A model generated the notes under the pieces. That model was not told where the DNA came from and did not search any database. It was given only the letters and a program-made list of their open reading frames with translations. A stretch of DNA of 64,000 bases from Chrysopilus asiliformis (Eukaryota; Arthropoda; Insecta; Diptera; Rhagionidae), in contig OZ035960.1 in assembly GCA_964034945.1 (NCBI GenBank), forward strand, positions 28,941,487 through 29,005,486. The letters run 5' to 3'. Numbering within the stretch: position 1 is the stretch's first letter; every line of letters starts with the position of its first letter. Positions 43,295 through 54,588 of this stretch are shown one piece after another. Both the position numbers and the translations under genes were made by a program.

Positions 43295-44518
43295 AGGGTA
43301 AGGTACGGATAGATGCCCGAAGCGTGAATCTACTAAACTAAACTATCTAGAGCAGATAGAAAACCCACACCGCCCCTAATATGTTTACAAAATTACAAAC
43401 AATCTCCATTAACTTTATGATAGCTTCTTTAAAAAATCCATTGTAGCAACAAATCAGAAAAATGTTTATGTGACAAAAAATTTTAGGAGTATTTTAATTT
43501 TTTTTAGTTTTGTTTACGTTAAATAAATAGTAATTGTGTTAATTTAATAATTTGTTTGAATATTTGTGAAGTGTGGTTAAAAAAAAATTGAAAAGGCATC
43601 CATGCCAAGAAGCGTAGTTGCCCCAGTTTTGGGTACGGATCACAGAAATATATCCCATAGAATGCGCCTTACTTGAAAAGCCCGTATAAAGAAATGGGCC
43701 AAAAACACTAATGCTTTCTCTATTTTCATAAGCCTAAAATTTATTTGCATACCATAGTGAAATGAATCCAGAATTGCCAACTTTGCTTTTATCAAGTTTC
43801 AAATTAAAAATGAATTTTAGCTTTTAAGTGAACTACAAACATTCTATATTCCAAAACGAAGCATGATATATTTATCTCCTTTCTCCATAATAATATTTTG
43901 ACATTTCAGTGGCCCATTTGAGATAGCAAAACACGATATCTATTCTAATTCCGATATCTGTGGTACGGATAGATGCCCAAAGACGATAGATTTTCCATTT
44001 AGTCTTAATTTTAATATGGATGGATGTCATATAGAAATTGAAAAAAAGGAATCAATTTTACGCCAAAATGTAACATTTTACTGACCGCCATTCGAAGTTC
44101 GGACAGAAAAAATCACGAAAGGTGCTGTGAACGAAATCTAAGAGCGTGGAGTTAAGAAGTAACTCAAGTATTCGGTCGTCTATTTTACACATCGCTCAAT
44201 TTGTTGTGCTGTGTTCATTCTAATATTCTTGAATTGTGCTCAGAGATTTATTTTTTCAATAAATCATGATTATTTGTATTCTACCCCCATACCGTACCTA
44301 TTGGGGCATCTATCCGGGCAAGGCATCTATCCATACCAGAATTCGATCCTTTTTATTTTCCGCCCCGTTCTTTTCCTATTCACTCCAGCGTTCCAGTGAA
44401 ATTTGACCTATATGCCGGTTTAATGATAAAACTATCATATAGATTTAAAATTATATGAGTATTTTTAAAAATGACAATTCCAAAGCATTTTTCTGACCCA
44501 ATTTAAAAGACCTTACCC
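43295..44518. mobile_element. Possible element with GGTACGGATAGATGCCC repeats
   Basis: GGGTAAGGTACGGATAGATGCCC-type words occur at 43296 and 43972 and, inverted, twice at 44303-44335 (GGGGCATCTATCC, AAGGCATCTATCC). ACCTTACCC at 44510 mirrors the start. The boundaries and class are uncertain. Confidence 0.4.
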
Positions 44519-45172
44519 AATTTTAAATGCTTTATAGGGAGATATTGCATGTTAAATGAAAAAAGAGCAAAATTGAATTCTTTCGTAAAATAATTTGCCT
44601 GAAGTGCATTTCATTTTAACTTCTTTAAGTTAAGGTCCTATTTTGGACACTGTCAGTGACCGTTGACTAATCACAACTCGGTCACAACATTTTCGATTTT
44701 TTACGTTATAATTCCCTAATATCTCTGAATTAAAATTTGAACAACTTCCCATGTAATTTATCGCGAAAAAAACAATGGAAGATTATCATCTTTGGTGCCA
44801 AAATTGATATACAGATGACTTGCCAAAATTGATATACAGATGTCACAACGCCAGAAAAACAGAGTAAATTTCATTTTTGACAAACAAAATCACCTGTGGC
44901 GCATTTTTTTGGGCAATCTCATGATTTTTTTTAAATACTAACACATTTGTTTTTTTTTTTCTTATTTAAGCTCGCATCAGACGAGCACACAAAACCCTCA
45001 CACGTGTGATGACTGACGTCACGAAAAAAACTCAACACACATTTCACACACATCTGACACGACACGTTCTCACACTTGAAATGTGTTGTTATCAGACGGT
45101 GTGATAGCTCTCTGACATTTTGTGTATTTTTCTCGGTCATTGCTTGTCAAAATTGTGCGCTATTTTCAATCT

Positions 45173-45510
45173 ATATATATAAAAATGGATGTTTGTTTGT
45201 TTGAGATTACAAAACTCAAAAACTACTGGACCGATTTTTACGCCGTTTTTTGCAAAATGATCTACGTTGCCAGGAGCAGGTTTCTAGCTATGTTAGATTT
45301 TCAAAATTTGAAACAGAAGGTCCTGTAAGGATAACGAAAATATCCTTTTTCCGATTTTTCCCCGGAAAAATTGGCATTATGGAGTCGCTAATCACGAATC
45401 CGGTATTAGATTTTCAAAATTCGAAACGGAAGGTCCTGTAAGGATAACGATTTTTCCCAAAAGTTTTTAAATTATTTATGGTTTTTTGGCATTCTAAAAT
45501 TTATACTAGT
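45173..45510 (+). repeat. Family A repeat, copy A4
   Basis: It has the full head (TATATAAAAATGGATGTTTG), two core units with GGTCCTGTAAGGATAACG, and TTTTTTGGCATTCTAAAATT near the end. The last stretch is cut where the transposase fragment begins. Confidence 0.65.
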
Positions 45511-45534
45511 ACATATAAAAAATATGAGGATAAG

Positions 45535-45778
45535 ATGGATATGGCGATTTTGGCAGCCTATATTTTGGAGACCAGTGACGACGACGACAACCTTTACGAC
45601 GATGGGTCGAAAGCGCAGTTGTTGGACAAAGGATTGGGTGTCGCGACGCGAGAAAGAGGGTTTCTTTTCCAAATTGATGGTCGAATTGCGCTCTGAAGAA
45701 TCCGAATTGTATCGAAATTTCTTACGGATGTCGGTCGGTCAATTCGATAATTTGCTAACAATTGGTGAAGTCGCAGAT
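45535..45778 (+). pseudogene. PIF/Harbinger transposase N-terminal fragment
   Basis: 5' piece of a PIF/Harbinger DDE transposase. From ATG 45535 it reads MDMAILAAYILETSDDDD. One frame change near 45600 gives GRKRSCWTKDWVSRREKEGF, then LVELRSEE-like helix words, YRNFLRMSVGQFDNLL. The order WVxxWxxxRxxxG, ELRxEE, FRMS..FDxLL is the standard Harbinger N terminus. It stops where family B copy B6 begins, before any catalytic residue. Confidence 0.75.
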
Positions 45779-46015
45779 AGAAACATAACAAAAGCTGTAA
45801 TTGAAAACCCGTTTGGTGATATGGCATTATTTGAAGTTTAATCGAACAGCGAACAGTTGTATCAAAATTCCACTTTGAAGTCAAACTTTTCAATAGGATT
45901 TTTTTAAAACTTGTTCCAATTGGATTTTCATGTATGGAACTTTAATGTAGAATCATGTCCTAAACAATTTTTGTTCTTGCACTTTTTTGATAAGATGCAC
46001 CGTTTTTAAGATATT
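45779..46015 (+). repeat. Family B repeat, copy B6 (truncated)
   Basis: AACATAACAAAAGCTGTAATTG joins directly to AAAACCCGTTTGGTGATATG (the hairpin half is deleted). It ends at AAGATGCACCGTTTTTAAGA. Confidence 0.65.
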
Positions 46016-46329
46016 AGCTATAACACAGTATGTGTGAAATGGCACGAATTCATGCCACTTCACACTTTGGGACATTTACACACAGTCTTCACACAAACCG
46101 AAAAATGCCCTCACACGTACCACGTTTTACACAGGGTTATCAGACGGAGGCAAAATTCGTTTCACATACGTCGAAAAAATTGTCGTAACAAAGGTTATCA
46201 CACGGTGTGTAAACAAAAATTCTGTCACAATTTAAGTTATCAGACGGTGTTAACTGGTGTGACAATTTTGTGACGTCAAAATTACGTCACTTCTCACACG
46301 TGTGACGGTTTTGTGTGCTCGTCTGATGC

Positions 46330-47690
46330 TAGCTTTATTCATTTGATTTCTTATACATATGTTTTTTTTTTATTGGTACTGTTTTCCTACCTGTGATCAT
46401 ATTAGGCCGTAAGTTACTTTGAAACTTTTACTACAAAATTCGTCCCTAACCGCTCCGCGGTTTTTCTTTCATATTTCAAAAACAATGTTGGTAATTAAAG
46501 TCTTAACAGTTGCCCAAAGCCAATTTCTCAGTAAACAACAATTCCATTAATTACCTTTAGATTCTCCCACGTGACCAGCTCGGACAATAAAAAACACAAA
46601 CGTTTATTCTTCAATAGTATATATTCAACTTTTATTTTCAAGAAAAGAAAACTTTGGGGTTTTATCAAAACTTCATAGAATTAGTGAAATGACACATTTC
46701 TCTTCGCCATATCTGTAAAAGTGACACAATTCAGAGTTGCATTTAAATATCCGGCATAATTGATTACAAAAACTTATTCTTTGTTCGGTCATTTCGATTT
46801 ACAGGAATTCAGAAATTAAACTTTCTTCGATAATATGTATTTGATGCATATGTGCATAAATGATTCATGTTAAGAAATGTTAGCTTGGTAGTTTCAAGTT
46901 TAAGCGAAATCAGTCAATTGAGGAAATAACCAACTTGTTTTATATGATAGAAAATTCTACAAATAAGGTTAATTGCAAAATTGATCGCAGCCAATGAACA
47001 GATTCATAAGATTTTTACTAAGTGAGAAACATTTTTCAAAAACAGTTGCTTCTCCACCAAAAAAAAAACACACAAGAGAAAATCTAAGAAAAAGAAAAAA
47101 TTTACATTAACAAGAAGCGCCGACAAGTAAAAAGCATAATTCTCGCATCTTAAGTCGTTTCAATTGACCTCGATAAATATCTTTCATTTACACATAAGAA
47201 ACATAACATAATTTACTTACCGTTTTTTCGTGTTTTTAGTGGTTATTTTTCCCATTTTCTTCTAACTGGCCTGCATGGCTAAATATATTGAAAGCGAATC
47301 TACAAGATGCCAAAACCACCAGCACTGAAACTTATGAGAACTTAATCGTACAGTTTTAGATATGATTTTTCAACTCTAAACAAGCCTGAGCTTTGAAAAT
47401 AGGTCACAAGTAACGCTTTTGCACGTCGTTTCCTAAATTAATAGATAATAATCAATTTAATAGAATAAAAGATTCTCAGGGAAATCATCTTCATTTTCAT
47501 AATTCCAATAAAATTAGTTGGATTTGATTTATTCTTCGCATTCAGCCGCAATTTAGACGGTAAATTATAAAGCGATCGTTGGGCGATATTAGAAAAATGT
47601 AACTTTTCGTGGAATTCTTTTCTCAAATTAATGATATTTTTTTAAAAAAAAATTCCTTGAATTCGATATAGAGGGTTTTATAGAAAAGAA
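46330..47690. other. Unassigned 1.4 kb spacer
   Basis: No gene or shared repeat was recognised. Confidence 0.4.
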
Positions 47691-47696
47691 GAAACT

Positions 47697-48000
47697 GAAA
47701 TTGGTCACCTAAAAAATTAACCTTGCTTTCTATGACTTTATTTCAAACTTTTTTGTTTTTTTTTTTTTTTTTGGCATACATAAACAAAAGTTTTTAAACC
47801 GGGAAAATTTAAAGTGAATTTTTTCTTTGTATTCTCGAATTTTGATCACCTAAAAAATGAAATTGGTCACCTAAAAAATTAAGTTTGCTTTCTATGGCTT
47901 TATTTTAAATGTTTTTGTTTTTTTAGCATACATAAATAAAAGATTTTAAACCAGGAATTTTTAAAGTGAAATTTTTTTGTTTTCTCCAATTTTTTCGCTT
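47697..48000. repeat. Tandem duplication, unit ~161 bases
   Basis: GAAATTGGTCACCTAAAAAA begins at 47697 and again at 47858. The following bases (TTGCTTTCTATGRCTTTATT, GCATACATAAA, AAACCRGGAA) stay aligned to about 48000. Non-coding. Confidence 0.8.
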
Positions 48001-48317
48001 TTTGGGTACAATCAATCCCGTTTAAAAAAGCAAGATATTTCTTTTTTTTTTAAATCTCACAAGTTCTGTTATAAATAATCAAATATTTTGACAAAACTTG
48101 TAAATTTGAAATAAAAATTTTGAAATTTTTTGGTGACCAAAATTCCCAAAAAATGATTTTTACTTTATTAAACGAAGTATAATAAAATATTGTATTCATA
48201 ATAATTTCGAACTCTTAATTTTGCCTAAAGAAAACAAATCCCGAGTACTCCTAAGTCGATTGGAGCAATAGTACAAAAATGTCTTTCTATCTGTCAGTCT
48301 GTCAGTCAGTCTAAGTA

Positions 48318-48862
48318 TCGGGTCTTTCAATAAAGACATAACAATTTTGTATTTAAATAAAACACAGAATAATTGAGATATTGGGCTGAAATTTATTCCA
48401 GGTGTAGTGGACATTTAAGTATGAAATTCGATGTCGTTCATATGGCCACCGCGAGCACGTTTGCTGATTGATTCTTTGGAGCCAATTTTCCACCACTCTT
48501 CCACACATATCGGCCGGAACGTTGTCAATTTCGCGTTCGATATTGTTCCTGAGCTCCTCTAACGTTGTTGGCTTGTTGGCATAAACCAACGACTTAACAT
48601 AACCCCATAAAAAGAAATCCAACGGGGTTAAATCGCATGAGCGAGGTGGCCATTCGACCGGACCATTTCTCGACATTACACGATTACCGAACTTCTCCTT
48701 CAATAGATCAATTGTTTGACCAGCTGTGTGGCATTGCTCGTTCGTGAACTTCACCATGATAAAAATGTAAACCTTGACTGACGTTTTAGCATTGCCACAT
48801 CATAAAAAAAGTTTTAGGGTGCGTTTTTATTAAAATACAAAATTGTTATGTCCTTATTGAAA
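48318..48862 (-). pseudogene. Tc1/mariner deletion derivative, copy 1
   Basis: Non-autonomous Tc1/mariner-type element. The left end TCGGGTCTTTCAATAAAGAC after TA, and about 35-base inverted ends including ACATAACAATTTTGTATTT. The minus-strand frame (start 48757) reads MVKFTNEQCHTAGQTIDLL, EKFGNRVMSRNGPVEWPPRS, then CDLTPLDFFLWGYVKSLVYA and a C-terminal VENWLQRINQQT: the C-terminal half of a DDE_3 domain. The DNA-binding half and the first catalytic acidic residue are missing because the start codon is joined to the HTA block. Copy 2 has the same join. The outermost right TIR bases are worn. Confidence 0.85.
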
Positions 48863-49454
48863 TACCATTTACAAGATTTCTCTAAAACGAATATATCTAG
48901 AGCGACGAAATTTTACTGGGATGTTTAGTCCTGGAATACTATCAGTCAACTTTTGGTGAAAATCGTTTCACCGGAATTAATCAAAATGGCGGCTTTTTAA
49001 ACATCGCAATTTCGTTAAAGAGATTTTAAAAATCTCCACAAATTTGCCTTTGATCGTAAATTGATATACTATTTAGTGTTTAACCATTGAACCATTTCTG
49101 ATTCATGGTTTATACTCGACCTCCTATTGGAATTTCTCGGCTTATAAGGTCTCCAAAAACAAAAAATAAAATAACAAAATTATTATATTAGAAGTTCCAA
49201 TAAGTGTAAATAAATATATATATATATACAAAATCTAAAATATATCTATTACAGTAAAAGATATCGATTTACGGTGAAAGACAAATTTATAAAAACAATT
49301 TAATATCTTTAATTCTTCCTTTGACTCAATTTACGAAGAATTATTAGTTTGCAAGCAGTTCGCAAAAATCTAATTTTGTGCCTTTTAACACATTGAACTA
49401 CCAAAAAACCGTTAGTTTTCGAAATAACTCGAAATGGTGGCAGACAAAATTTTC
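48863..49454. other. Spacer resembling hAT copy interior
   Basis: AAAATGGCGGCTTTTTAAA (about 48987) echoes AAAACGGCGGCTTTTTAAA in the elements at 4340 and 56960. 49228-49290 resembles 63124-63180. No gene was recognised. Confidence 0.35.
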
Positions 49455-49800
49455 AGAAAAAATCCATTTGTGTGAGAGAGTGGGGAAGGAGTGGTCCGAT
49501 TGGATTTTAATGTATAGATAAGTTATCTAAAATTTTATCCTAAACACATTTTACCTTTACCACTCACCGTTTTATGGTCCGATTTTGCCCGTTCAGTCTT
49601 ACTATTTACGGGAACTGCAACTATACAAAATTTCAAGTCTCTAGCTCAATCCTTTTGAAAGTTTTGGTGTTCACGTACAAACAGACGAACGGACAGACAG
49701 ACGGGCGGACATGCGGAAAACAAAATATTTTATGATCCCTAACACCTTGGTGTAGTTCATTTTTATGTCCGACGATTATATGATATATCATATAGAGTAT
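49455..49800 (+). repeat. Family C repeat, copy C3
   Basis: GGAAGGAGTGGTCCGATTGG, ACACATTTTACCTTTAC, TTCAAGTCTCTAGCTC, a CGAACGGACAGACAGACGGG run and the tail TAGTTCATTTTTATGTCCGA. Confidence 0.7.
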
Positions 49801-51334
49801 TATTACGAAAAAGGTCGTAGAAGGCGAAGCAGGGGGTCTATATAGGCGAAAATTAGCGTGACATATTTTATGGGCAGCCTCTACAAGTAAAATGTCATTT
49901 CATCTGCTAGGGAAAATAAAAGATATACCGTACCAAAAATCATGCTATCCCTTGCTCTAAATTATATTAGAAATTTAGCAAAAACTTTCGATAAATCGAA
50001 AATCTAACCCTTTAAAAAAATGTTTTTGACACAAAATTACTGAGAAAATTGTCGTTGACCTGCTTTGATTTAGTTAATAATTTATAGCAGTCAATTACAT
50101 ATGATTAAAAGAAAATTTCACTTTAAAAATCAGGACAGGTACAACAAATCTGATGATAGTGAGATTTATTATGCATTTATTTTTTATCTTAACCTGCACG
50201 CACAACAGAAATGTTGGACAATAAAATACAAATATAATTTATATTTTTCAGAAAACTTGATAAACACTTTCCCTTCAACAAAAATTTAATCACTTTCGTG
50301 TTTCAAAACAAACAACGAAAACAAATTTCCAGTTTAATTAAAATTTCACATAGAAATTTTCTAAACCATCTGTAGAACCAGAATTTCTAACTTTCAAAGT
50401 GCATTGCTCTCCTCCACAAACCAGAACCATAGTAAACATTTAATATTCAAATTACAATTGTTTATGTTCTCTCTATGACTTTGAATTATGCTACAAGCAT
50501 CCATCAAATGATTTTTTTTTTTTTTAAATTTCATATAGAGATGTTTAACAAGTCTTTAACGACTGACAACGTCTTGAAATTCTTGTTAGACGATGACATA
50601 AAAACAATCCAAAAACGCTTTCACTGAATATTGGAAGCTTTTTATTGAGTTGAGTAAAAGTAAAAAAAAAAATATTAGGAGTTTATTTTGAAATAAACAA
50701 AAACCTAAAATCGTCTTATCCAGAAGATTATTATCTGAATAATGCCAAAAGTGCTCAAATACCTCCGATGAATTCAATTAGCAGACCACTTTACATCGAA
50801 AACATAAAATTGTGAATCTCTGGAAACTCCCCAATAACTGAAAGCTAACAAATTCCCGGCGTTGGCTAAGGAAGTCGAGCTATGGTTTAAAAAAAATCTG
50901 TTTTCTTTTATTCCGTTCAAGCAGAGGGCTTTTCCACGCTTTTATATACAGGAACATCTGAAAAACTGAATAAAAGTACATGGAAAAATCTTCCTCCACG
51001 GCAATTCAATACAGACGGTGCCGGTAATACGGTGCGATGATGATTTTTTTCGTGGCTCATTTTCGTTATTTCGCTAAACAGGATAATCCGGTTTATGTTA
51101 AAGACTTGACGATGGCCAGAGATAAAATAACACCATTCGCAACCGGGCTAACTACCAACAACCCAAGTCAGCGTCCGAAAGACCCGTCCTTTCCGTTCAT
51201 CTGTCCACAAAGTATTTGATAGCCGCATTTTAACAGTCAAAGTATACGTTTGTTGCATTATAGGGTAATCCACGTAGTTAACGGATATTTAAAGCATTAT
51301 TTTATCGATTTGATTGTTAAGTCACACTTTGGTC
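49801..51334. other. Unassigned 1.5 kb, no gene seen
   Basis: No splice-bounded coding exon or shared repeat was recognised. Confidence 0.4.
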
Positions 51335-51403
51335 AACATTATTCTATTTTTGTACTCAAAAACGCATAGTTAACGTTTTTGAGTACAAAAATAGAATAAT
51401 GTT
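51335..51403. repeat. Perfect 30-base-arm hairpin
   Basis: 51335-51364 (AACATTATTCTATTTTTGTA then CTCAAAAACG) is exactly mirrored at 51374-51403, with a 9-base loop CATAGTTAA. Confidence 0.95.
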
Positions 51404-51459
51404 TTATTTTCAAAAAATATTTTGAAAAAAAATTCGCGTTCTCCTGCATGTGGGCAAGT

Positions 51460-51640
51460 AAAACTGAGTTGACCTGTGGTCGGAGAAATTCTGAAATTAA
51501 GCCACCAGCAAGTGAAGTAGGGCATTGGGAGCTGCACGAGTTGACCTTAGATAGGTTAACTCTGACCGCTAGCTGGCTTACAGACACCTCTGTAAGGTCA
51601 GAGTTAACCTGACAAAAAGTTGACCCGGACATTTTTCTGA
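51460..51640. repeat. Short inverted-repeat segment (AGGTTAACTCTGACC)
   Basis: AGGTTAACTCTGACC near 51558 is mirrored by GGTCAGAGTTAACCT near 51597. Further GTTGACC words flank the pair. Confidence 0.5.
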
Positions 51641-51839
51641 GTGTAGTTTCCGAAAATTTTTCAAAAAACATATTCTTTTTTAAATATCTTAAGTAGTACC
51701 GTTAGAGATATTTAAAAACCGTTAAAGCAAAAAATGTAGAAAATATCCTTTAGATTTTGTTATATTCATTCTTTCCCAAAAGCGCATAGTTTTCGAGAAA
51801 TTAAAAAAAAACTGGATATGGATACTTGAAAGAAAACTA

Positions 51840-52072
51840 CAATTTTTGTAAAACACATTTTCAAAAAATTTCAAGTTGCTAGCTCAACGCGTTCTCGAGT
51901 TATTTAAGATACGTAAAACGGATAGACCGACAGACAGATGCACGGATATCCTAGAAATTGTTTCTAAAACGGATTTCGTACTGATCAGAAAATTTCTATC
52001 TGCCCCCATTCCCAAGTCGGTCTCCATCACGAATACAATACTTTCCCTCTACTGCAGAGGATAGTAAAAAGT
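51840..52072 (+). repeat. Family D repeat, copy D3
   Basis: TTTCAAGTTGCTAGCTC, AGATACGTAAAACGGATAGA, ACTGATCAGAAAATTTCTAT, CTGCCCCCATTCCCAAGTCG and a terminal CTTTCCCTCTACTGCAGAGG hairpin. Confidence 0.7.
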
Positions 52073-52211
52073 CGAAAGATAAAAGTAAGAAAATTATTCT
52101 AAATGGTGTTTTTGAGTACTAAAAAATTTTATTTAAATGTTTTCAAAAACCAATTGGTGAATATTCTTTTAAAACTCCAAATGGGAACCAATTTATTTTG
52201 TTACCATTTTA

Positions 52212-52556
52212 CCCTTGAAGCACAATGAACGCAACCAAGCCGCAACTAAGGACGCTTCAAACTGTCACGCAACGCAGTTCAGGGGCGGTTGAGCACAATA
52301 GAAGCGTCGTCTGTTGCGTTGTGAGACAAACACAGAAAAATTAAAAGTGAATTAAAGTAGAAAAATATATAAAAAATGGATAATTTTGAAGCGAACGACA
52401 TTTCCCCAATCTCACTTTATGAACTGTCAACGCAGCGTCGATGGTTGCGTTCAATGCGTTCACTGTCACTTAAAAGCATTCCTGTGAGATAAACTCGTAA
52501 GTGACATTTGGATGCGTGATGGTTGCGGCTTGGTTGCGTTCATTGTGCTCCAAGGG
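52212..52556. mobile_element. 345-base MITE, likely piggyBac-type
   Basis: The ends CCCTTGAAGCACAATGAACG and, reversed, CCCTTGGAGCACAATGAACG extend to CAACCAAGCCGCAAC. The right flank is TTAA and the left flank TTTA; CCC next to TTAA suggests piggyBac, while the shared TTA would also suit PIF/Harbinger. Subterminal GTTGCGTT words repeat. It lies just downstream of the Kunitz gene and may supply part of its 3' UTR. Confidence 0.75.
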
Positions 52557-52623
52557 TTAACAAACCAAAAATTTAACTACATACTAATTTTTTCACAAAA
52601 CAAAAAAAAATCACATATGTTGC

Positions 52624-53047
52624 TCAATAATCACCACATGCCTTTAAGCATTCATCTTCAGTCATGAAGTTATTTTCATTTCCTTGGCAACCTCCATAAA
52701 AGAATTTAATACATTTATTTTTATCAGGATCGTAGAAAAATCTTGGTATCAATGCTTCACACGGCCCAATAATTGGCGGTAAACAGCAATATCCTGATCG
52801 AAAAAGAAAATATTTTAATTTAATCTAGAAATTTTCTTGTACCAACTAAAAATATTTTCAAATGAATTTGATTTTTCAAAATTTAAATTTGACTTGTAAA
52901 AAGTTCAATTTAATTTGTAAAAAGCTCAATTTCATTTGCAAAGTAGTCAATTTAATGCACAGATTGTATTTTTTGCTTACCAGGCTTATCGGCAGAAATA
53001 TTCACAGAAATACACAAAAATGCAAGAATACTAATTAAAAACTTCAT
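52624..53047 (-). CDS. Secreted single-domain Kunitz-type peptide
   Basis: Small secreted protein of the Kunitz/BPTI serine-protease-inhibitor fold. Exon 1 (53047-52981) encodes a signal peptide (MKFLISILAFLCISVNISA) and DKP. A 187-base GT-AG intron follows in phase 1. Exon 2 (52793-52624) encodes the Kunitz domain; total 78 residues. Cysteine spacing is exactly C-x8-C-x15-C-x7-C-x12-C-x3-C, with FFYGGCQGNENNF in the conserved core. Oddities: an extra Cys next to the first (YCCLP), giving seven Cys, and Glu just after the second Cys, the P1 position, where trypsin inhibitors carry Lys or Arg. So trypsin inhibition is unlikely; the target is unknown. A TTTATAAA about 110 bases upstream could be the promoter. 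The start is the only ATG giving a signal peptide. Confidence 0.9.
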
Positions 53048-53153
53048 TTTGTTAAAAAATTATTCGCCCACAATTTTTTTTATCTCACGAGTCTGCGCGT
53101 CTTAATGATTATTTTATTATTATTGCATTTATCTCAACTCATACTTCCGAGAT

Positions 53154-53163
53154 GAATTTATAA
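53154..53163 (-). promoter_or_regulatory. Possible TATA box of Kunitz gene
   Basis: GTTTATAAAT on the minus strand lies about 110 bases upstream of the ATG, leaving room for a start site 25-30 bases downstream and a short 5' UTR. No transcript evidence is visible. Confidence 0.35.
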
Positions 53164-53640
53164 ACATTTTAAACAGCTTGCGTAGGGGCGAAATTTCGAC
53201 CTTTCGATCTGAAATGTCGAATGTTAAAAAGACGTTTTTGATGAATATAAAAACTTAAGAAAAACAAAAGTTTTCCCAATTTTAATTTAGAACATCTTTT
53301 ATTGAAGAAACAATAAAAACTTTTCGGAACACACATTAATTGTGTTCTTTTAAGAACTTATTTAAAGAACAAACAAAAAGTTAAGCTTCGCCAAAAGAAC
53401 CTCGCGTTCAGAAATTTTTATGCAATTTTTACACTAGAAAATCAACAAATAGGGAACAAAACAAGTTTTCTTATTAAAAAAATATTTACCTTCGCGATTT
53501 TTATCAATAATTAATGCTTATATGATTTTAAAATACAAAGAAGCATTATTGGATCACGAGTAAAAAGCACTCATGGTTTAAATAAATTTAAGTAGTTCAG
53601 TTTTGTAAATTGATTGTTTTATAAAATAAACAAAGGAGAT
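53164..53640. other. Upstream flank of Kunitz gene
   Basis: Partly collinear with 61850-62210, near the broken paralogue (GAAAAACAAAAGTTT, TATGCAATTTT, AAAATATTTAC in the same order), so the duplication probably reached this far. No other feature was seen. Confidence 0.4.
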
Positions 53641-53840
53641 ATTTCAAACCAAACCCCTCCGTCTCTCCCTCCTCGATAATATTTTTAAAAATGTTTCAAT
53701 GACGGGGGGTTCTACTGTCGTCATAATATTGCAAAAAACTCCACCACCATCCCCGCCCCCTTCCACCTTCGCCCTCCTCCGCCTTCCCCCCTTCCACCCC
53801 CGCCCTCTTCCACCCCCTTGTGCAACATCCTAAAATTCGC
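53641..53840. repeat. C-rich polypyrimidine tract
   Basis: Long runs of CCCTCC, CCACCCCC and CTTCCACC on +, with purines on -. The frames across it are composition artefacts. Confidence 0.8.
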
Positions 53841-53869
53841 CCCTTCGTTATCTTTCTTCTTAATGCCTC

Positions 53870-54260
53870 ACGTCGTTGGATGTCCCCTCGCAAACATCTT
53901 CCAAATTTTTATATCGACGGCCACGCTTTCATCTCCCCATCGATTTTCCCCCTTTTTTGACCCAATTTCTCTATATATTGCTTAAAGGTCCTTCCCGATC
54001 TTCCTGGTATTCCTTTCAATCGTTTTTCTGTTGGACGTACTTCTTGAAATCGGAGTCGCATTCTTTCTGATCCCATCCTGACTTCGCGTCCGAACCACTG
54101 ATACTGTTTGGTGGAGATTCTTTCTTCAACAGCTTCTTGTTGGAGGTCCTCTCCTATTCAGTCGCTTCTGACGCTGTCTCTTCGCCCCTTTCGCATGATC
54201 TTTCTAAGGCAACGCCTCTACTACAATAATTTTGCCAGCTCTCGCAAGAGGGTTGGTTCT
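53870..54260 (-). pseudogene. LINE polyprotein C-terminal fragment
   Basis: The minus strand reads LRKIMRKGRRDSVRSD, stop, IGEDLQQEAVEERISTKQYQ, WFGREVRMGSERMRLRF and RPTEKRLKGIPGRSG. This is the standard end of an insect LINE reverse transcriptase (RRCLRKI, WFGHVxRM, GKRxRGRPRxTW). One stop and frame changes are present, and no catalytic motif remains. Confidence 0.75.
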
Positions 54261-54297
54261 ATCCATAGATATACTAGATCGCTCGATTTGCTGTCTC

Positions 54298-54588
54298 AAA
54301 TGGTCCCATTTCAATACAGTTCAGTGGATCAAAACGAGTCAAGTAAGAGTGAGATAACCGTATGAAAATAAATATAGTCCTCTCGTTTAAACCGTGAGCT
54401 GTCAAAGGAAAATAGACTTTCGGTATGGTGTTGGCGCCTAAAGTTATTTGTTTGCGCCTAAAGTTAGTCTCAAACTTGTGAAATTTGAATTTCGCGGCAG
54501 ACGAAATTTGAATTTCGCGACCTTTTACAGTTCAGTGAATGCGTTCAAGTAAGATAAAGAGGGAAATACTTTTGGGACCATTTTTCAG
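54298..54588. mobile_element. Possible element with AAATGGTCCCA ends
   Basis: AAATGGTCCCATTTC near 54298 and its inverse GGGACCATTTTT near 54577 enclose paired words: TACAGTTCAGTG.AT twice, GCGCCTAAAGTTA twice and GAAATTTGAATTTCGCG twice. Class unknown. Confidence 0.45.

Larger units (their letters stand above)
44974..46329. mobile_element. Composite MITE, TIR GCATCAGACGAGCACACAAA
   Basis: The left end GCATCAGACGAGCACACAAA then CACACGTGTGA, and the reversed right end GCATCAGACGAGCACACAAA then CACACGTGTGA, agree over about 35 bases. Sub-repeats TTATCAGACGG and CACACTT recur throughout. About 840 bases of foreign repeats (45173-46015) split it: family A copy A4, a PIF/Harbinger fragment and family B copy B6. 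No clear target duplication was seen. Confidence 0.7.

Noticed and set aside
53696..53893. Gly/Arg-rich minus-strand frame
   Set aside because: Product of the C-rich polypyrimidine tract; no coding support.
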